Assembly: GCA_903882805.1 (NCBI GenBank)
Contig: CAIRYK010000078.1
Coordinates: forward strand, 114,896 to 178,895
DNA from: an uncultured Bacteroidota bacterium
Lineage (GTDB): Bacteria > Bacteroidota > Bacteroidia > Chitinophagales > Chitinophagaceae
DNA: 64,000 bases
Direction: 5' to 3'
Positions 17,754-27,040 of this stretch are shown piece by piece. The position numbers and the translations under genes are program-made. How positions within the stretch are numbered: position 1 is the first letter of the stretch; each line of letters begins with the position of its first letter. Under the pieces are notes generated by a model, which was given only the letters and a program-made list of their open reading frames with translations, made no database searches and had not been told where the DNA came from.

Positions 17754-19652
17754 ATGAGAAAACTCTTTACACTTACCCTTTTAGCCATCATTTTTTCTAT
17801 CAGCGGCTATGCTATTGCGCCGATTACCGGCACTACCCATGCCTGCGTTGGCGGACGCTCTTATCTTATCGACAGTACGCCGGGCGGCATGTGGTATAGC
17901 AGCGATGTTGCTATTGCTACGGTAGATAGTATGGGCTTTGTTTTGGGCATATCTGCCGGCACCTGTACTATTACTTACGATGTATCAGGTACTATTGCTA
18001 CCGCAGTATTTACTGTACACGCCATGCCGGGCGCCATTACTGGTCCTTCCTCGGTATGTGTAGGCAGCACAATATCATTGTCGAGCTCTACTACTGGCGG
18101 CGTATGGACAAGCTCTGATTCGCTTATTGCAGCCGCAGGCAGGTTTACAGGTGTTATTACCGGCGTAAGCGGCGGAACAGCCGATATTTATTATACTGTT
18201 GACTCTGGCTGTTATGTATCTACTACGATCACAGTAGGCGGCACAACGCTCGATTCTATATCTGGTCCTGCAACTGTTTGCTTAGGTACTACAGCTACGT
18301 TGAGCCATATTACGCCTGGCGGCACATGGAGCAGCTCAAACCCTGCAATAGCTACAGTAGGCGTATCTACAGGCGTTGTTTCCGGCGTTTCTTTGGGTAC
18401 GGTTTTGATCGACTATACAGCCTCTACCGGTTGTGGCACAGGATCTGTTGGACATGTGATTACCGTTGTTAACACATCTACCGCCGGTACTATATCTGGC
18501 GTCACAAGTGTTTATATAGGAACAACTGCCACTTTAAGCAGCACAGTAGTAGGCGGCACATGGAGCAGCAGCGCCCCTGGCATTGCCACCATCAACCCAA
18601 CTACAGGTATGGTTACAGGCATTGCAGCAGGTACAGCTACTATCACTTATTCTGTTACTACCTGCAGCGGCGGCGCTGTGTACAGCACAACAACAGTTAC
18701 TGTGCTTGCTTCAGACGGCATCTCTGGTTACATTCATTTCGGCGGACCACGCGATTCAGGTATAGTACGTGTATGGCTCATCAACTACAACACTACTACG
18801 CACATGCTTACAGCGGTAGACTCTACAACGATATCGTTTTACGACACCAGTGTTTACTATAGTTTTTATGGTGTAGGTACCGATTCTTTCCGTATCAAGG
18901 CTGCCGTTATCTGCTCTTTGTGTTCTGGCGTAGGTTATATCCCAACTTATCATGACAGCGCTTACTACTGGCACGATGCTCATGTATTGTACCACACAGC
19001 TGGCGTGCCAGATTACAATCAGGATATATACATGGCTTATGGCACCACCACTACTGGTCCGGGCTTTATAGCAGGCGACGTAACTACGGGCGCTAACCGC
19101 GGCACATCTGGTCCGGCTCCTGTTGTTGGCTTGCCAGTGTATATTTTCAACACAGCTACCGGCCGCCTTATGCAGCAAACAAAAACAGACGCTGCTGGCC
19201 ACTATACCTTTAGCAATCTGCCTGTAGGCGTTGCATATCGCATATTCCCTGAAGCGCTCAACTATCAGACAGTGCCTTATACAGCTATCAGCCTTACATC
19301 CGGCGCTCCTGTTATGTCTGCAGCGCACTTTACGCAGCATACTATCTCTATGACTATTACGCCAAACGAACAATCTGTACAGACTGTAAACGGTTCTGTA
19401 GCAACAGTTGTGGCTTATCCGAACCCAACTACCGGTTTGGTTACCATAAAATGGCAGGATATGGCGGCAGAAAAAGGTGTGGTTATTATCACAGATATTA
19501 CCGGTAGAGTAGTATCTGCTTCAGAAATCAACATGACTGCTGGTAGCGGCGCACGCACTATCGACTTGTCTACTGTAAACAGTGGCCTTTATATCATCAA
19601 CGTACATACGCCATCTGTAAACTATATAGCAAAATTGCAGGTGCAACATTAA
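17754..19652 (+). CDS. secreted Ig-like (BIG_2) repeat protein with T9SS type A sorting domain
   Basis: A 632-residue exported protein: signal peptide (about 1-22), then four BIG_2-like repeats of about 75-80 residues (roughly 25-100, 100-178, 178-245, 245-320), each with a GGxWSSSxxxIATV core and a GxxAGTxxITY end. A unique region follows (about 325-440, with a CSLC motif). Next is a CarboxypepD_reg/SdrD-B-like module (about 445-525, AGHYTFSNLPVG). The last 80 residues are a T9SS type A sorting domain (VAYPNPTTGLVTIKW to GLYIINV and a Lys-Leu-x-Val end). It is likely surface-bound and adhesive or structural. A strong terminator lies 18 bp after the stop. Confidence 0.9.
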   Translation: MRKLFTLTLLAIIFSISGYAIAPITGTTHACVGGRSYLIDSTPGGMWYSSDVAIATVDSMGFVLGISAGTCTITYDVSGTIATAVFTVHAMPGAITGPSSVCVGSTISLSSSTTGGVWTSSDSLIAAAGRFTGVITGVSGGTADIYYTVDSGCYVSTTITVGGTTLDSISGPATVCLGTTATLSHITPGGTWSSSNPAIATVGVSTGVVSGVSLGTVLIDYTASTGCGTGSVGHVITVVNTSTAGTISGVTSVYIGTTATLSSTVVGGTWSSSAPGIATINPTTGMVTGIAAGTATITYSVTTCSGGAVYSTTTVTVLASDGISGYIHFGGPRDSGIVRVWLINYNTTTHMLTAVDSTTISFYDTSVYYSFYGVGTDSFRIKAAVICSLCSGVGYIPTYHDSAYYWHDAHVLYHTAGVPDYNQDIYMAYGTTTTGPGFIAGDVTTGANRGTSGPAPVVGLPVYIFNTATGRLMQQTKTDAAGHYTFSNLPVGVAYRIFPEALNYQTVPYTAISLTSGAPVMSAAHFTQHTISMTITPNEQSVQTVNGSVATVVAYPNPTTGLVTIKWQDMAAEKGVVIITDITGRVVSASEINMTAGSGARTIDLSTVNSGLYIINVHTPSVNYIAKLQVQH

Positions 19653-19670
19653 TAAATATAGTATTTGAAT

Positions 19671-19706
19671 AAACACAAAAGGGGCGCATTGCCCCTTTTG
19701 TGTTTT
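19671..19706. terminator. strong hairpin terminator
   Basis: A 15-bp stem (AAACACAAAAGGGGC with its complement) encloses a 6-base loop and leads into a T-rich stretch. It ends the Ig-repeat gene. Confidence 0.85.
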
Positions 19707-19777
19707 AGGTATATTAGGCAGAAAACCTTTTTTATTTTTAGGTCATAATAATGTTTTCGGTATCAAACATAGAACTT

Positions 19778-20119
19778 ATGAACAGCTACCTTCTTTTATT
19801 TCGTGCAAGCTACAGCGCAATAGCAGCCACAAGCGCCGAAGAAATGCAAAAACGTATGGATGTCTGGACTGCATGGATAGGCGGTATAGCAGCCGCCGGC
19901 GCTCTGGTAGGCGGCAATCACCTTGCTCCTACCGGCAAAGTAGCGCATAGCGGCGGCGCCGTAACCGAGGGGCCGGATACTACCGACAATACATCCGTAT
20001 TGGGCTACATAATAGTAAAGGCTGCCGACTATGATGGCGCGCTGGCGATAGCCCAAAAGTGCCCCATACTGGCTGGCGAAGGCAATACGGTAGAGGTGCG
20101 CGAACTGGCCGCTATGTAA
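19778..20119 (+). CDS. YCII-related domain protein
   Basis: A 113-residue protein of the YCII-related family. It starts MNSYLLLFRAS and has the typical MQKRMDVWTAWIGGIAAAG helix, a GYIIVKAADYDGALAIAQKCP segment and VEVREL at the end. Small YCII proteins are dimeric ferredoxin-like folds, sometimes fused to sigma-70-like regulators, with no firm general function. I chose the ATG at 19778; an in-frame ATG at 19751 would add nine residues that precede the conserved start. It is 46 bp ahead of the aldehyde dehydrogenase. Confidence 0.85.
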   Translation: MNSYLLLFRASYSAIAATSAEEMQKRMDVWTAWIGGIAAAGALVGGNHLAPTGKVAHSGGAVTEGPDTTDNTSVLGYIIVKAADYDGALAIAQKCPILAGEGNTVEVRELAAM

Positions 20120-20153
20120 TGCTGCAAAGGCTACTATGTATAACTACAATCCG

Positions 20154-20161
20154 TACTTTTG
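20154..20161 (+). promoter_or_regulatory. candidate -7 box (TACTTTTG) just before the aldehyde dehydrogenase start
   Basis: The octamer ends four bases before the ATG at 20166. A transcript from here would have almost no leader, which argues for 20166 over the in-frame ATG at 20136 that lies upstream of the box. Confidence 0.45.
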
Positions 20162-20165
20162 CAAT

Positions 20166-21623
20166 ATGAATCTTGCAGCGCCATCGCATATTGCCAACTA
20201 CATAGCCGGACAACTACAGGCTCCCCTGAACGGGAAATATATAGATAACATAAATCCCGCAACGGGCGAGGTATACAGCCAAACGCCCGACAGCGACAAC
20301 GCCGACGTAGAAGAAGCGGTAGGCGCTGCTAAGGCGGCTTTCCCGCTGTGGAGTACTACTCCGGCGGAGGAACGCTTCAGGATACTGAACCTTATAGCCC
20401 AGCTAATAGACGACAATATGGATGCGCTGGCCCTTGCTGAGACCAACGACAATGGCAAGCCGCTATGGCTGAGCAAGCGGGTAGATATACCGCGCGCATC
20501 GAGCAATTTCAGATTTTTTGCCACGGGCATTATGCATTTCTCTACAGAGAGCCATAGCATGGAAGATAAAGCTATCAACTACACCTTGCGTCAGCCTGTA
20601 GGTGTGGTGGGTTGCATATCGCCGTGGAATTTGCCCCTTTACCTGTTTACCTGGAAGATAGCCCCTGCGCTTGCCGCCGGCAACTGCGTAATAGCTAAGC
20701 CCAGCGAGGTAACGCCCATGACGGCCTACCTGCTTAGCAAAATATGCATAGAGGCCGGGCTGCCTGCAGGCGTGCTCAACATACTGCATGGCACGGGCCC
20801 GGGCTGTGGATCGGCTATAGTGGCGCACCCGCAAATAAAAGCAATATCTTTTACAGGTAGCACCCGCGCAGGTCGCGAAATAGCGGCTACGGCGGCGCCT
20901 ATGTTTAAGAAAATATCGCTGGAGCTGGGCGGCAAAAATCCCAATATCATTTTTGCCGATTGCGACTGGGACAAAATGATGCGCACCACGCTGCAGTCGT
21001 CGTTTAGCAATCAGGGGCAGATATGCCTGTGCGGTAGCCGGATATTGGTAGAGGCAACGGTGTACGAACGCTTCAAAACCGAGTTTGTGGCCCGCGCCAA
21101 GAAACTGAACGTAGGCGACCCGCTCGACGATAACAGCAGGCAGGGCGCAGTGGTGAGCAAACTGCATTTCGATAAAGTGCTGAGTTGCATAGCGTTGGCC
21201 AAGGAGGAAGGCGGCATTGTGCTGGCCGGAGGCAACAGCGTTGCGCTGACAGGTCGCTGCGCCAACGGACTATTTATAGAACCTACAGTTATAGAGGGCC
21301 TCGGCCCTAACTGCCGCACCAATATGGAGGAGATTTTTGGCCCGGTAGTAACCATACAGTCGTTTACTACGGAGGATGAGGCGCTACAACTGGCCAACAC
21401 ATCGGACTACGGCCTTTCTGCAACTATATGGACGCAGGATGTGAGCCGCGCCAACCGTATAGCCATGAAGGTGCAGAGCGGTATAATATGGGTAAACTGC
21501 TGGTTGCTGCGCGATTTACGCACGCCATTTGGCGGATTTAAGAACAGCGGAGTAGGTCGCGAAGGCGGATGGGATGCACTACGTTTTTTTACCGAGCCTA
21601 AGAATGTGTGTATAGAACTATAA
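20166..21623 (+). CDS. NAD(P)-dependent aldehyde dehydrogenase
   Basis: A 485-residue ALDH-superfamily enzyme. Catalytic Cys287 lies in SNQGQICLCGSR and general-base Glu253 in LELGGKNPN, 34 residues apart as in characterised ALDHs. The cofactor motif SFTGSTRAGREIA and the final FGGFKNSGVGREGG are intact. The CLCG context resembles 2-hydroxymuconic-semialdehyde and ALDH8-type enzymes, so the substrate may be an aromatic-ring-cleavage or kynurenine-pathway semialdehyde; this is inference. No other catabolic genes flank it. Two hairpin terminators follow. Confidence 0.9.
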   Translation: MNLAAPSHIANYIAGQLQAPLNGKYIDNINPATGEVYSQTPDSDNADVEEAVGAAKAAFPLWSTTPAEERFRILNLIAQLIDDNMDALALAETNDNGKPLWLSKRVDIPRASSNFRFFATGIMHFSTESHSMEDKAINYTLRQPVGVVGCISPWNLPLYLFTWKIAPALAAGNCVIAKPSEVTPMTAYLLSKICIEAGLPAGVLNILHGTGPGCGSAIVAHPQIKAISFTGSTRAGREIAATAAPMFKKISLELGGKNPNIIFADCDWDKMMRTTLQSSFSNQGQICLCGSRILVEATVYERFKTEFVARAKKLNVGDPLDDNSRQGAVVSKLHFDKVLSCIALAKEEGGIVLAGGNSVALTGRCANGLFIEPTVIEGLGPNCRTNMEEIFGPVVTIQSFTTEDEALQLANTSDYGLSATIWTQDVSRANRIAMKVQSGIIWVNCWLLRDLRTPFGGFKNSGVGREGGWDALRFFTEPKNVCIEL

Positions 21624-21644
21624 TCACGAACAACTGAATATATT

Positions 21645-21680
21645 TTGCCCCGGTACGAGCGTGCGCTTGTATCGGGGCAA
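21645..21680 (+). terminator. long-stem terminator after aldehyde dehydrogenase
   Basis: The stem TTGCCCCGGTACGAGCG pairs with CGCTTGTATCGGGGCAA (G-T pairs allowed) across a 2-base turn, followed by GAGTTTTTG. Confidence 0.75.
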
Positions 21681-21710
21681 TGAGTTTTTGGGGACGGCAT
21701 AAAAAAGGCA

Positions 21711-21732
21711 AAGCCCCGATGAGTCGGGGCTT
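21711..21732. terminator. second hairpin (AAGCCCCGA stem)
   Basis: A 9-bp perfect stem, AAGCCCCGA with its complement, around a TGAG loop. An A-rich stretch lies before it on the plus strand, so it may act for either strand. A close relative (GCCCCGA-AGAA-TCGGGGC) occurs at 21977-21993. Confidence 0.65.
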
Positions 21733-22310
21733 ATAGGTTATTTTGATAAGGGTTTAAAGAGTAGTGGGTTTAAGGTATAATATTGTAGGGATTCAGTACG
21801 GGGCTTAAGATTGGGTTTGTAGTTTGATGGGGCTGATAGTAAACGAAAGATTAGGGTTTGGTATAAAGCAGCAATTTTATTCGCTGTAATTACATAGGCG
21901 TGTTAGTGAGGAAAAAAGTTAGTAGTTGTAGAAAATATTTTTTTTGATAAGGTATCCAGATGTTAAAAACATAAAAGCCCCGAAGAATCGGGGCCGATAT
22001 ATGTAGTTGTTAAACCAGATTCTGGTAATTTGCCAGTTCTTAACTCGATAGGGTCATCAAATAGGGACTGACCAGGATGGATCAGGAAATGGGGTTTACG
22101 GAAGATTTTGATAGTGTTAATAGGAATTGATAGGTATAGGATCAGGATATTATGAAGCAGAAAAAATCTCCCCTTGCATATATAGGCGTGCCAAACAAAT
22201 AAAATGTTAGTAGCGCTGCAAAATATTTTTTAACTGTGCTTTCTGTATCCGTCTAATCTTTATAGATTTACAGTCTATCTATTTTTAATCCATATTATTG
22301 CCAAAAACTA
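21733..22310. other. AT-rich intergenic region with a degenerate 50-bp direct repeat
   Basis: No convincing gene is present on either strand. It contains a GCCCCGA/TCGGGGC hairpin at 21977-21993. Two gap-free, diverged 50-bp copies (21895-21944 and 22183-22232) share the blocks TAGGCGTG, TTAGTAG and AAAATATTTTT at identical spacing. The second copy lies shortly upstream of the DUF4476 gene and could be part of its control region. Confidence 0.6.
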
Positions 22311-23300
22311 ATGACCATGAAAATTATATACACAGCGCTCTTTTTGTGCTTTTTACTACCGTTTAGTCTTTTGGCTCAGGGAGTGGTTGTCGTTTTTTCT
22401 GAAGACGGCGACCCGTTTTATCTTGTGCTCAATGGCGTAAAACAAAATCCTACTCCGCAAACAAATGTGCGCGTAGACGGGCTAACAGCTCCCTACTACA
22501 AAGCCAAGATATTGTTTGCCGATGCAGCCAAGGGCGAGCTGGGCGGCAATGTGATAACTCAGGACGCCTACGCCAAAAACTATATGGAGAACACTTACCG
22601 TATAAAGAAAAATAAGAAAGGCGAATCTAAGTTGCGCATGTTTTCGAGCGTGCCTGTGCCGCCATCATACAATCCGCCGCCCGATATGTATGTGGCGCAT
22701 TTTGGCGCTCCGGCAGCCGCAGTCCCTCAGGCGGGTATTAACGTAAACGCCAACGCACAAACCAACACAGGCGCTGTAAGCGTGGGTGTGGCTGGGGTAA
22801 ACACCACCGTTAGCGCCCCCGACCGCAACAGCGGCCAGATAGGCGTAGGTGTAAACGGCGTAAACGTAAGCGTGGGGGTAAATACCAACGGTACGGGCAA
22901 TATAAATGTAAACGCCAATTAGCAACGGCCTGCGCCTGTGCAGCCCGCAGCCTATACGCCGCCTGCGCGCGAGGATATGTATAACGACAATCCTGATTGC
23001 CGCTGGCCTATGCACAGAATGGAATTTAATGCGCTGCTGGAAAAAATGCGCAGTGAGAACTTCACGCCGGGCAGACTGACAGCCGCCCAGCAGGCATTGG
23101 CTAACAATTGCCTGTCGACAGATGAGGTTATTGAAATATGCCGGGTAATGAACGACGACTATGCCAGTTTTACATTTGCCAAAAACGCTTATCCCCGCGT
23201 TACCGACCGCAAAAACTACCATCGTGTGCCCTATATACTTATTATAGAGCAAAATCGCATAGACCTCAACAAGTTTATAGCCAACGGCGGCAGGGAATAA
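22311..23300 (+). pseudogene. DUF4476 protein gene interrupted by an in-frame TAG
   Basis: Two open stretches in the same frame are separated only by TAG at 22920-22922. The first part (about 203 residues) has a signal peptide and the N-terminal domain usual for these proteins (VVVFSEDGDPFYLVLNG, TAPYYKAKILF), then an Asn/Val-Gly-rich linker. After the TAG the frame continues QRPAPVQPAAYTPP and runs into a DUF4476 domain (FNALLEKMRSENFTPGRL, IDLNKFI). The linker codon before and after would suit CAG, so a CAG-to-TAG change is the simplest cause. As read, the gene yields only the N-terminal part. A sequencing error is possible. Function of the family is unknown. Confidence 0.82.
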
Positions 23301-23405
23301 ACTAATGCTGCCCGCCTGTAGTTTTTCAGCACCGCCATAGCGGGGTAAATCGCCTATTATAAGTACATTTACCCTACGAAATAAAGCGGTAAATCTGTAA
23401 TAAGC

Positions 23406-24266
23406 ATGCTCGTAAAACTCTTTGGCAGCGCCGTGTACGGCGTAGATGCTATAACCATAACTATCGAAGTAGATACACCCGGCGGCGAGTTCGGGGTGTT
23501 TATTGTGGGCCTGCCAGACAATGCAGTAAAAGAAAGTAAAGACAGGGTAATATCGGCCATTCAAAATACCGGTTTCGACCGCCCCCGCGGCCGAATGGTG
23601 GTGAACATGGCGCCTGCCGATATAAAGAAAGCCGGCGCTGCCTACGATCTGCCCATAGCGCTGGGCTTTATAGCAGCCACAGGGCAAATGCCGTCGGAGG
23701 ATTTTAAAGATTATGTAATAATGGGCGAGCTGTCGCTCGATGGTACTATCAACTCTATAAAGGGAGCGCTGCCCATAGCCATACAAACGCGGGCCGAAAA
23801 ATTCAAGGGATTGATAGTGCCCAAAGCCAACGCCCGCGAAGCAGCGCTGGTAAACAATCTGGAGGTGTATGGGGTAGACAACATTAGCGAGGTGGTAGGC
23901 TTTTTCAACAAAACGCAGACGCTTAAACCAACGGTAGTAAACACCCGCGAAGAGTTTTTCGAAAACCAGAGTCATTTTGAGATAGACTTTAACGACGTAA
24001 AGGGACAGGAAAACGTTAAGCGGGCGCTGGAGATAGCGGCCGCCGGTGGCCACAACGCTATACTGATAGGCCCGCCTGGCGCCGGCAAGACCATGCTGGC
24101 CAAGCGCCTGCCCACCATATTGCCGCCGCTGACGCTGCACGAAGCCCTGGAGACCACCAAGATACATTCGGTAGCGGGCAAGCTGCCTGTAAACACATCG
24201 CTTATTGCCCAGCGACCATTCCGTAGTCCGCACCATACCATATCAGAGCTGTTAGTGTTAAAGTAG
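23406..24266 (+). pseudogene. comM: comM/yifB 5' fragment (Mg-chelatase-like AAA+ helicase), disrupted by integration
   Basis: The first 280 codons encode the N-terminal ChlI-like domain of ComM/YifB ([35 protein letters not shown]). The AAA+ Walker A ([18 protein letters not shown]) and [11 protein letters not shown] follow. At codon 281 the sequence departs from the family (GAG CTG TTA) and stops at 24264 inside an integrated element. The rest of the gene, from DAALVGGGG onward with Walker B, resumes at 40537. ComM is a branch-migration helicase that aids integration of DNA taken up by natural transformation. The fragment lacks Walker B and the arginine-finger region, so it should be inactive. 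Confidence 0.93.
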
Positions 24267-24275
24267 ATTGACTAC
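24224..24275 (+). other. attL: left junction of the integrative element
   Basis: comM sequence runs to the GA dinucleotide at 24246-24247. Element sequence begins at 24248 with a 5-base spacer (GCTGT) and the arm TAGTGTTAAAGTAGAT (24253-24268). This arm matches, in inverted orientation and at 15 of 16 positions, the arm at the right end. Confidence 0.85.
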
Positions 24276-24295
24276 TTTACACCCTAAACTAAAAT

Positions 24296-26017
24296 ATGAA
24301 ACATAAGATAGATAAGAAGAACGATAAGAACGTATTAGGGATTTATTGCAGAGTAAGTACACCAAATCAGGTAGAGTTCGGTGTTTCCTTAGAAGACCAA
24401 GAACAACGGGGAATTAGTCAAGCAAAACTTTTAGGCTGGGAATATGAAGTGTTTATAGATGGCGGTGTTTCAGGTGGGTTACTCCCTAACGAAAGACCCG
24501 AATTTGATAAACTACTTACTAAGTGTTTACTAAAAGAAATAACGGGGATTTTTACAACTGATATTAAACGATTGAGTAGAAACGCCGATGATGGCTTAAT
24601 CAGTCTGTTTATTAGTAAAGACATTAAACTATTTGACTTAAAAGGTTTAGTTGATTTACAAGACCCGACAATTGAATTTATTGCACGAATAATGAAAGAC
24701 GTTGCACATCTTGAAAGGGTGGGTAACAAAGGCGCAATCATAAGGGCGTTAGAAAGAAACATTATTAAGGGGCAGGTAACAGGCGGACCCTTGATAAATT
24801 ACGGCTATAAGAATGAAAACAAAATGATGCTTATTGATGAAGTAGAAGAACCGACGGTAAAATTAATGTATGAATTAGCATTGCAGGGAAATGGGACAAA
24901 GGTTATTGCTAATAGATTAAATGAATTGGGAATACCTACCAAAAGAGGCAATGTAACCACTGGTAAAAAAATGACAGTAAAAGGCGTAGTAAAAACTGAA
25001 TTTGTTTGGCGGGATGCTACTGTATATAGAATACTTACAAACAGTCTTTATAAAGGGGAACGAGTTTATAAAGGCGTAACATACTATAACGTGCCTGGTA
25101 TTATTGACCCAATAGTATTTGATTTATTACAAGTACAATTAGCGACAAGAAACCAATTTAAAGACACCGGAAGAAACAAGTATAGTTTTTTATTAAAAGG
25201 TTTAATTGATTGCCCTAACTGCGGAGGTAAATTTTATGGACATAAAAGACCAAGTTTGAATGATAACGCCTATGTATGCAATAGTAACAGGTACGGGAAA
25301 AATTGCGGTGCCCGTGGTATCAACATTGAGTATTTAGATGAATTGGTTACCAATAGTATCTACAATCTTGAAAAAACAATTGAAACGGCTTTCAGTGATA
25401 TTGATTTACAAATAAGAACTGATGATGTTTTTAAGCAATTAACGATTACAAAAAATAGAATAGCAGTTTTAGAAAAACAAATTGCAAAATGTTGGGAGTT
25501 ATTCAATGATGATACAATTGATAAGAAAGAATTTAAAAATAGGTATGAACCTATAAAAAATAGTCTCGATGCAGCAACAATAAACGTAGCTAAGTACACA
25601 AAAGAATTATCTATTGTAGAACACAAAGAAAGCTTAATGATTGTTGCAACTGATGGGATTAAAGCATTTAGAAAGATGAAAAACGTTAAAGAAAAAACTG
25701 ATTTCATTAGAAAAACAATAAACGCTATTACGGTGAGTTGGAGCGAATTAACCCAGCTATATAATATTTCCATTGATTTCAAACTTAATGACTTAGACAG
25801 TCATCTAATTAGTCAGGAAATAGAAATTAACAGAAATGGCAGAAAGAACGGTAAAGCAGTGACTAAAACAATATCAGATAACATTTCATTTTATGAATTA
25901 ATACAGGTAGATGAAGATGGTAAAATTCAAATTGATATGCCAAATACTGGTTACAGTGATAACGCTAATTCTAATTTATCAATTGTATTACCACGTAAAT
26001 ACCGCAAGAAAAAATAA
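24296..26017 (+). CDS. large serine recombinase (integrase of the element)
   Basis: A 573-residue site-specific recombinase. The N-terminal resolvase domain (about 12-155) has the nucleophile Ser21 in GIYCRVSTPNQVEFG and the conserved TTDIKRLSRNADDG. A recombinase domain follows (about 170-290, GPLINYGYKNE, WRDATVYRILTNSLYKGE). A zinc ribbon lies near 306-340 (CPNCGG, then CNSN and NCG), and a coiled-coil stretch spans about 390-470. This is the architecture of phage and element integrases that recombine attP and attB at a 2-bp core without host factors. It lies at the left end reading inward, which fits its role as the integrase for the comM site. Confidence 0.93.
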   Translation: MKHKIDKKNDKNVLGIYCRVSTPNQVEFGVSLEDQEQRGISQAKLLGWEYEVFIDGGVSGGLLPNERPEFDKLLTKCLLKEITGIFTTDIKRLSRNADDGLISLFISKDIKLFDLKGLVDLQDPTIEFIARIMKDVAHLERVGNKGAIIRALERNIIKGQVTGGPLINYGYKNENKMMLIDEVEEPTVKLMYELALQGNGTKVIANRLNELGIPTKRGNVTTGKKMTVKGVVKTEFVWRDATVYRILTNSLYKGERVYKGVTYYNVPGIIDPIVFDLLQVQLATRNQFKDTGRNKYSFLLKGLIDCPNCGGKFYGHKRPSLNDNAYVCNSNRYGKNCGARGINIEYLDELVTNSIYNLEKTIETAFSDIDLQIRTDDVFKQLTITKNRIAVLEKQIAKCWELFNDDTIDKKEFKNRYEPIKNSLDAATINVAKYTKELSIVEHKESLMIVATDGIKAFRKMKNVKEKTDFIRKTINAITVSWSELTQLYNISIDFKLNDLDSHLISQEIEINRNGRKNGKAVTKTISDNISFYELIQVDEDGKIQIDMPNTGYSDNANSNLSIVLPRKYRKKK

Positions 26018-26197
26018 CTACTTGCTTTCAGCTAAAATCTTTTTCAATTTTTCAGCAGTTAGTTTATCGATTTCATATTTGTCAATCAGAAAATCAGCGG
26101 GCTCTTTAGCGCCCGCTTTTCTTTGCTGCCTAAATTCATCCAATAGAATTTGTGTATAAATCTGGTTTTGTATCAGTGTAACTTCCTCACTAGTCAT
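26018..26197 (-). CDS. small protein of 59 residues, unknown
   Basis: A complete 59-codon frame on the minus strand, convergent with and directly abutting the integrase stop. It begins MTSEEVTLIQNQIYTQ and is highly charged and helical (LLDEFRQQRKAGAKEPADF, then KLTAEKLKKILAESK). Codon composition resembles coding sequence of the element. It could be an excision factor or a regulator because of its position beside the integrase, but no motif proves this. Confidence 0.55.
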   Translation of the reverse strand: MTSEEVTLIQNQIYTQILLDEFRQQRKAGAKEPADFLIDKYEIDKLTAEKLKKILAESK

Positions 26198-26350
26198 TGT
26201 GTAAAATTATTGGTTTTCCGCTTTGAAACAAGCTTATCATTTTTCCGATATGCTTGTATTCAAAGAGATATTTCAATAGCCTAATCAACTGTCTGAAATA
26301 TAGAATGCAGTATTCACAAGTTCTATATTTTAGTCTGTTGATACAATGAG

Positions 26351-26383
26351 AAACCGCTTGACCACAAATCAAGCGGTTTTTTT
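26351..26383 (+). terminator. hairpin terminator
   Basis: AAACCGCTTG pairs with CAAGCGGTTT around an 11-base loop and is followed by a T run. It insulates the small-gene operon downstream. Confidence 0.8.
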
Positions 26384-26464
26384 ATGTGAACTATTAACGG
26401 GAAGCGACAACTTTTCAATATATACTTTATACCCGAACAGGTTTAAAAAAATCACCATCGTATA

Positions 26465-26632
26465 ATGTATTTAGCAACCGATTTCAAAGAGTTCATCAGG
26501 CACAAGCTCAATGAAGAGATCAAGACAATAGAACAATTATTAGAAGAAGAACCCGCAGCAAGCAAAACAGGTAAGCCGGATTGGATTGACAGAATGAGAG
26601 ACGAATTCGAAGAAATAACAAAAGACCTATGA
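26465..26632 (+). CDS. small protein of 55 residues, first gene of a three-gene overlapping unit
   Basis: It begins MYLATDFKEFIRHKLNEE and ends with TGA overlapping the ATG of the next gene (ATGA). It is acidic and helical, with no known motif. The overlapping layout with two further small frames supports real translation. Unknown function. Confidence 0.6.
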   Translation: MYLATDFKEFIRHKLNEEIKTIEQLLEEEPAASKTGKPDWIDRMRDEFEEITKDL

Positions 26633-26883
26633 GATACTACAACATCAACGAAAACTATTATGATACTCACATGCTGAAAGAGATACTGCAGGTTAACCTG
26701 TCTTATCTGAAAAGAGAAATGAGACTATACCAGTTCCCGGCAAATAGCTACATAAAATATCAGAATAAACACCTTTACACCGAGCCTGCAATAATTGATT
26801 TCATTCATGCACTGGTAAGGAATAGACTGGAAAAAGACATATTGAGATTGTCAAAAAAAATAAAACTAACCGATGCCATATGA
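26629..26883 (+). CDS. small protein of 84 residues, second gene of the unit
   Basis: It starts with a 4-base overlap of the preceding stop. The sequence MRYYNINENYYDTHMLKEIL is followed by a basic helical part (LVRNRLEKDILRLSKKIK). The pattern VNLSYLKREMRLYQFPANSYIKY could be a DNA-binding or adaptor fold, but this is a guess. The third gene starts within its last codons. Confidence 0.6.
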   Translation: MRYYNINENYYDTHMLKEILQVNLSYLKREMRLYQFPANSYIKYQNKHLYTEPAIIDFIHALVRNRLEKDILRLSKKIKLTDAI

Positions 26884-27028
26884 TACCGAGAAAATAAATT
26901 TATTGCGAAAACAGATTTACGCCATCAGGAAGAAACTGAGTGTAACCTACGATCCAGCTAAGAAGAAGCAATTGCAGTATCAGATAAGGATCGCTGAGCT
27001 ACGTATCATGATTGAGAAGACACAATAA
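26873..27028 (+). CDS. small protein of 51 residues, third gene of the unit
   Basis: It begins MPYDTEKINLLRKQIYAIRK, overlaps the preceding frame by 11 bp and is strongly basic (KKLSVTYDPAKKKQLQYQ). A hairpin terminator begins 12 bp after the stop, closing the three-gene unit. Unknown function; possibly nucleic-acid binding from its charge. Confidence 0.55.
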   Translation: MPYDTEKINLLRKQIYAIRKKLSVTYDPAKKKQLQYQIRIAELRIMIEKTQ

Positions 27029-27040
27029 AATAACCAGTTC

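Noticed and set aside
22920..22922. TAG read as pyrrolysine or another recoded amino acid
   Set aside because: No pyrrolysine genes are in view, the position is in a non-catalytic linker, and a Gln codon mutation explains it more simply.
22665..24236. A 523-codon open frame on the minus strand
   Set aside because: It lies antisense to the DUF4476 and comM genes, whose plus-strand frames carry unmistakable domains. The predicted protein is rich in Arg, Tyr and His with no motif, as expected of a shadow frame.
24245..24248. AGAG as the shared core of the attachment sites
   Set aside because: AGAG occurs at both junctions, but joining there shifts the comM frame and makes the attP arms asymmetric; the GA core restores the frame and is symmetric.
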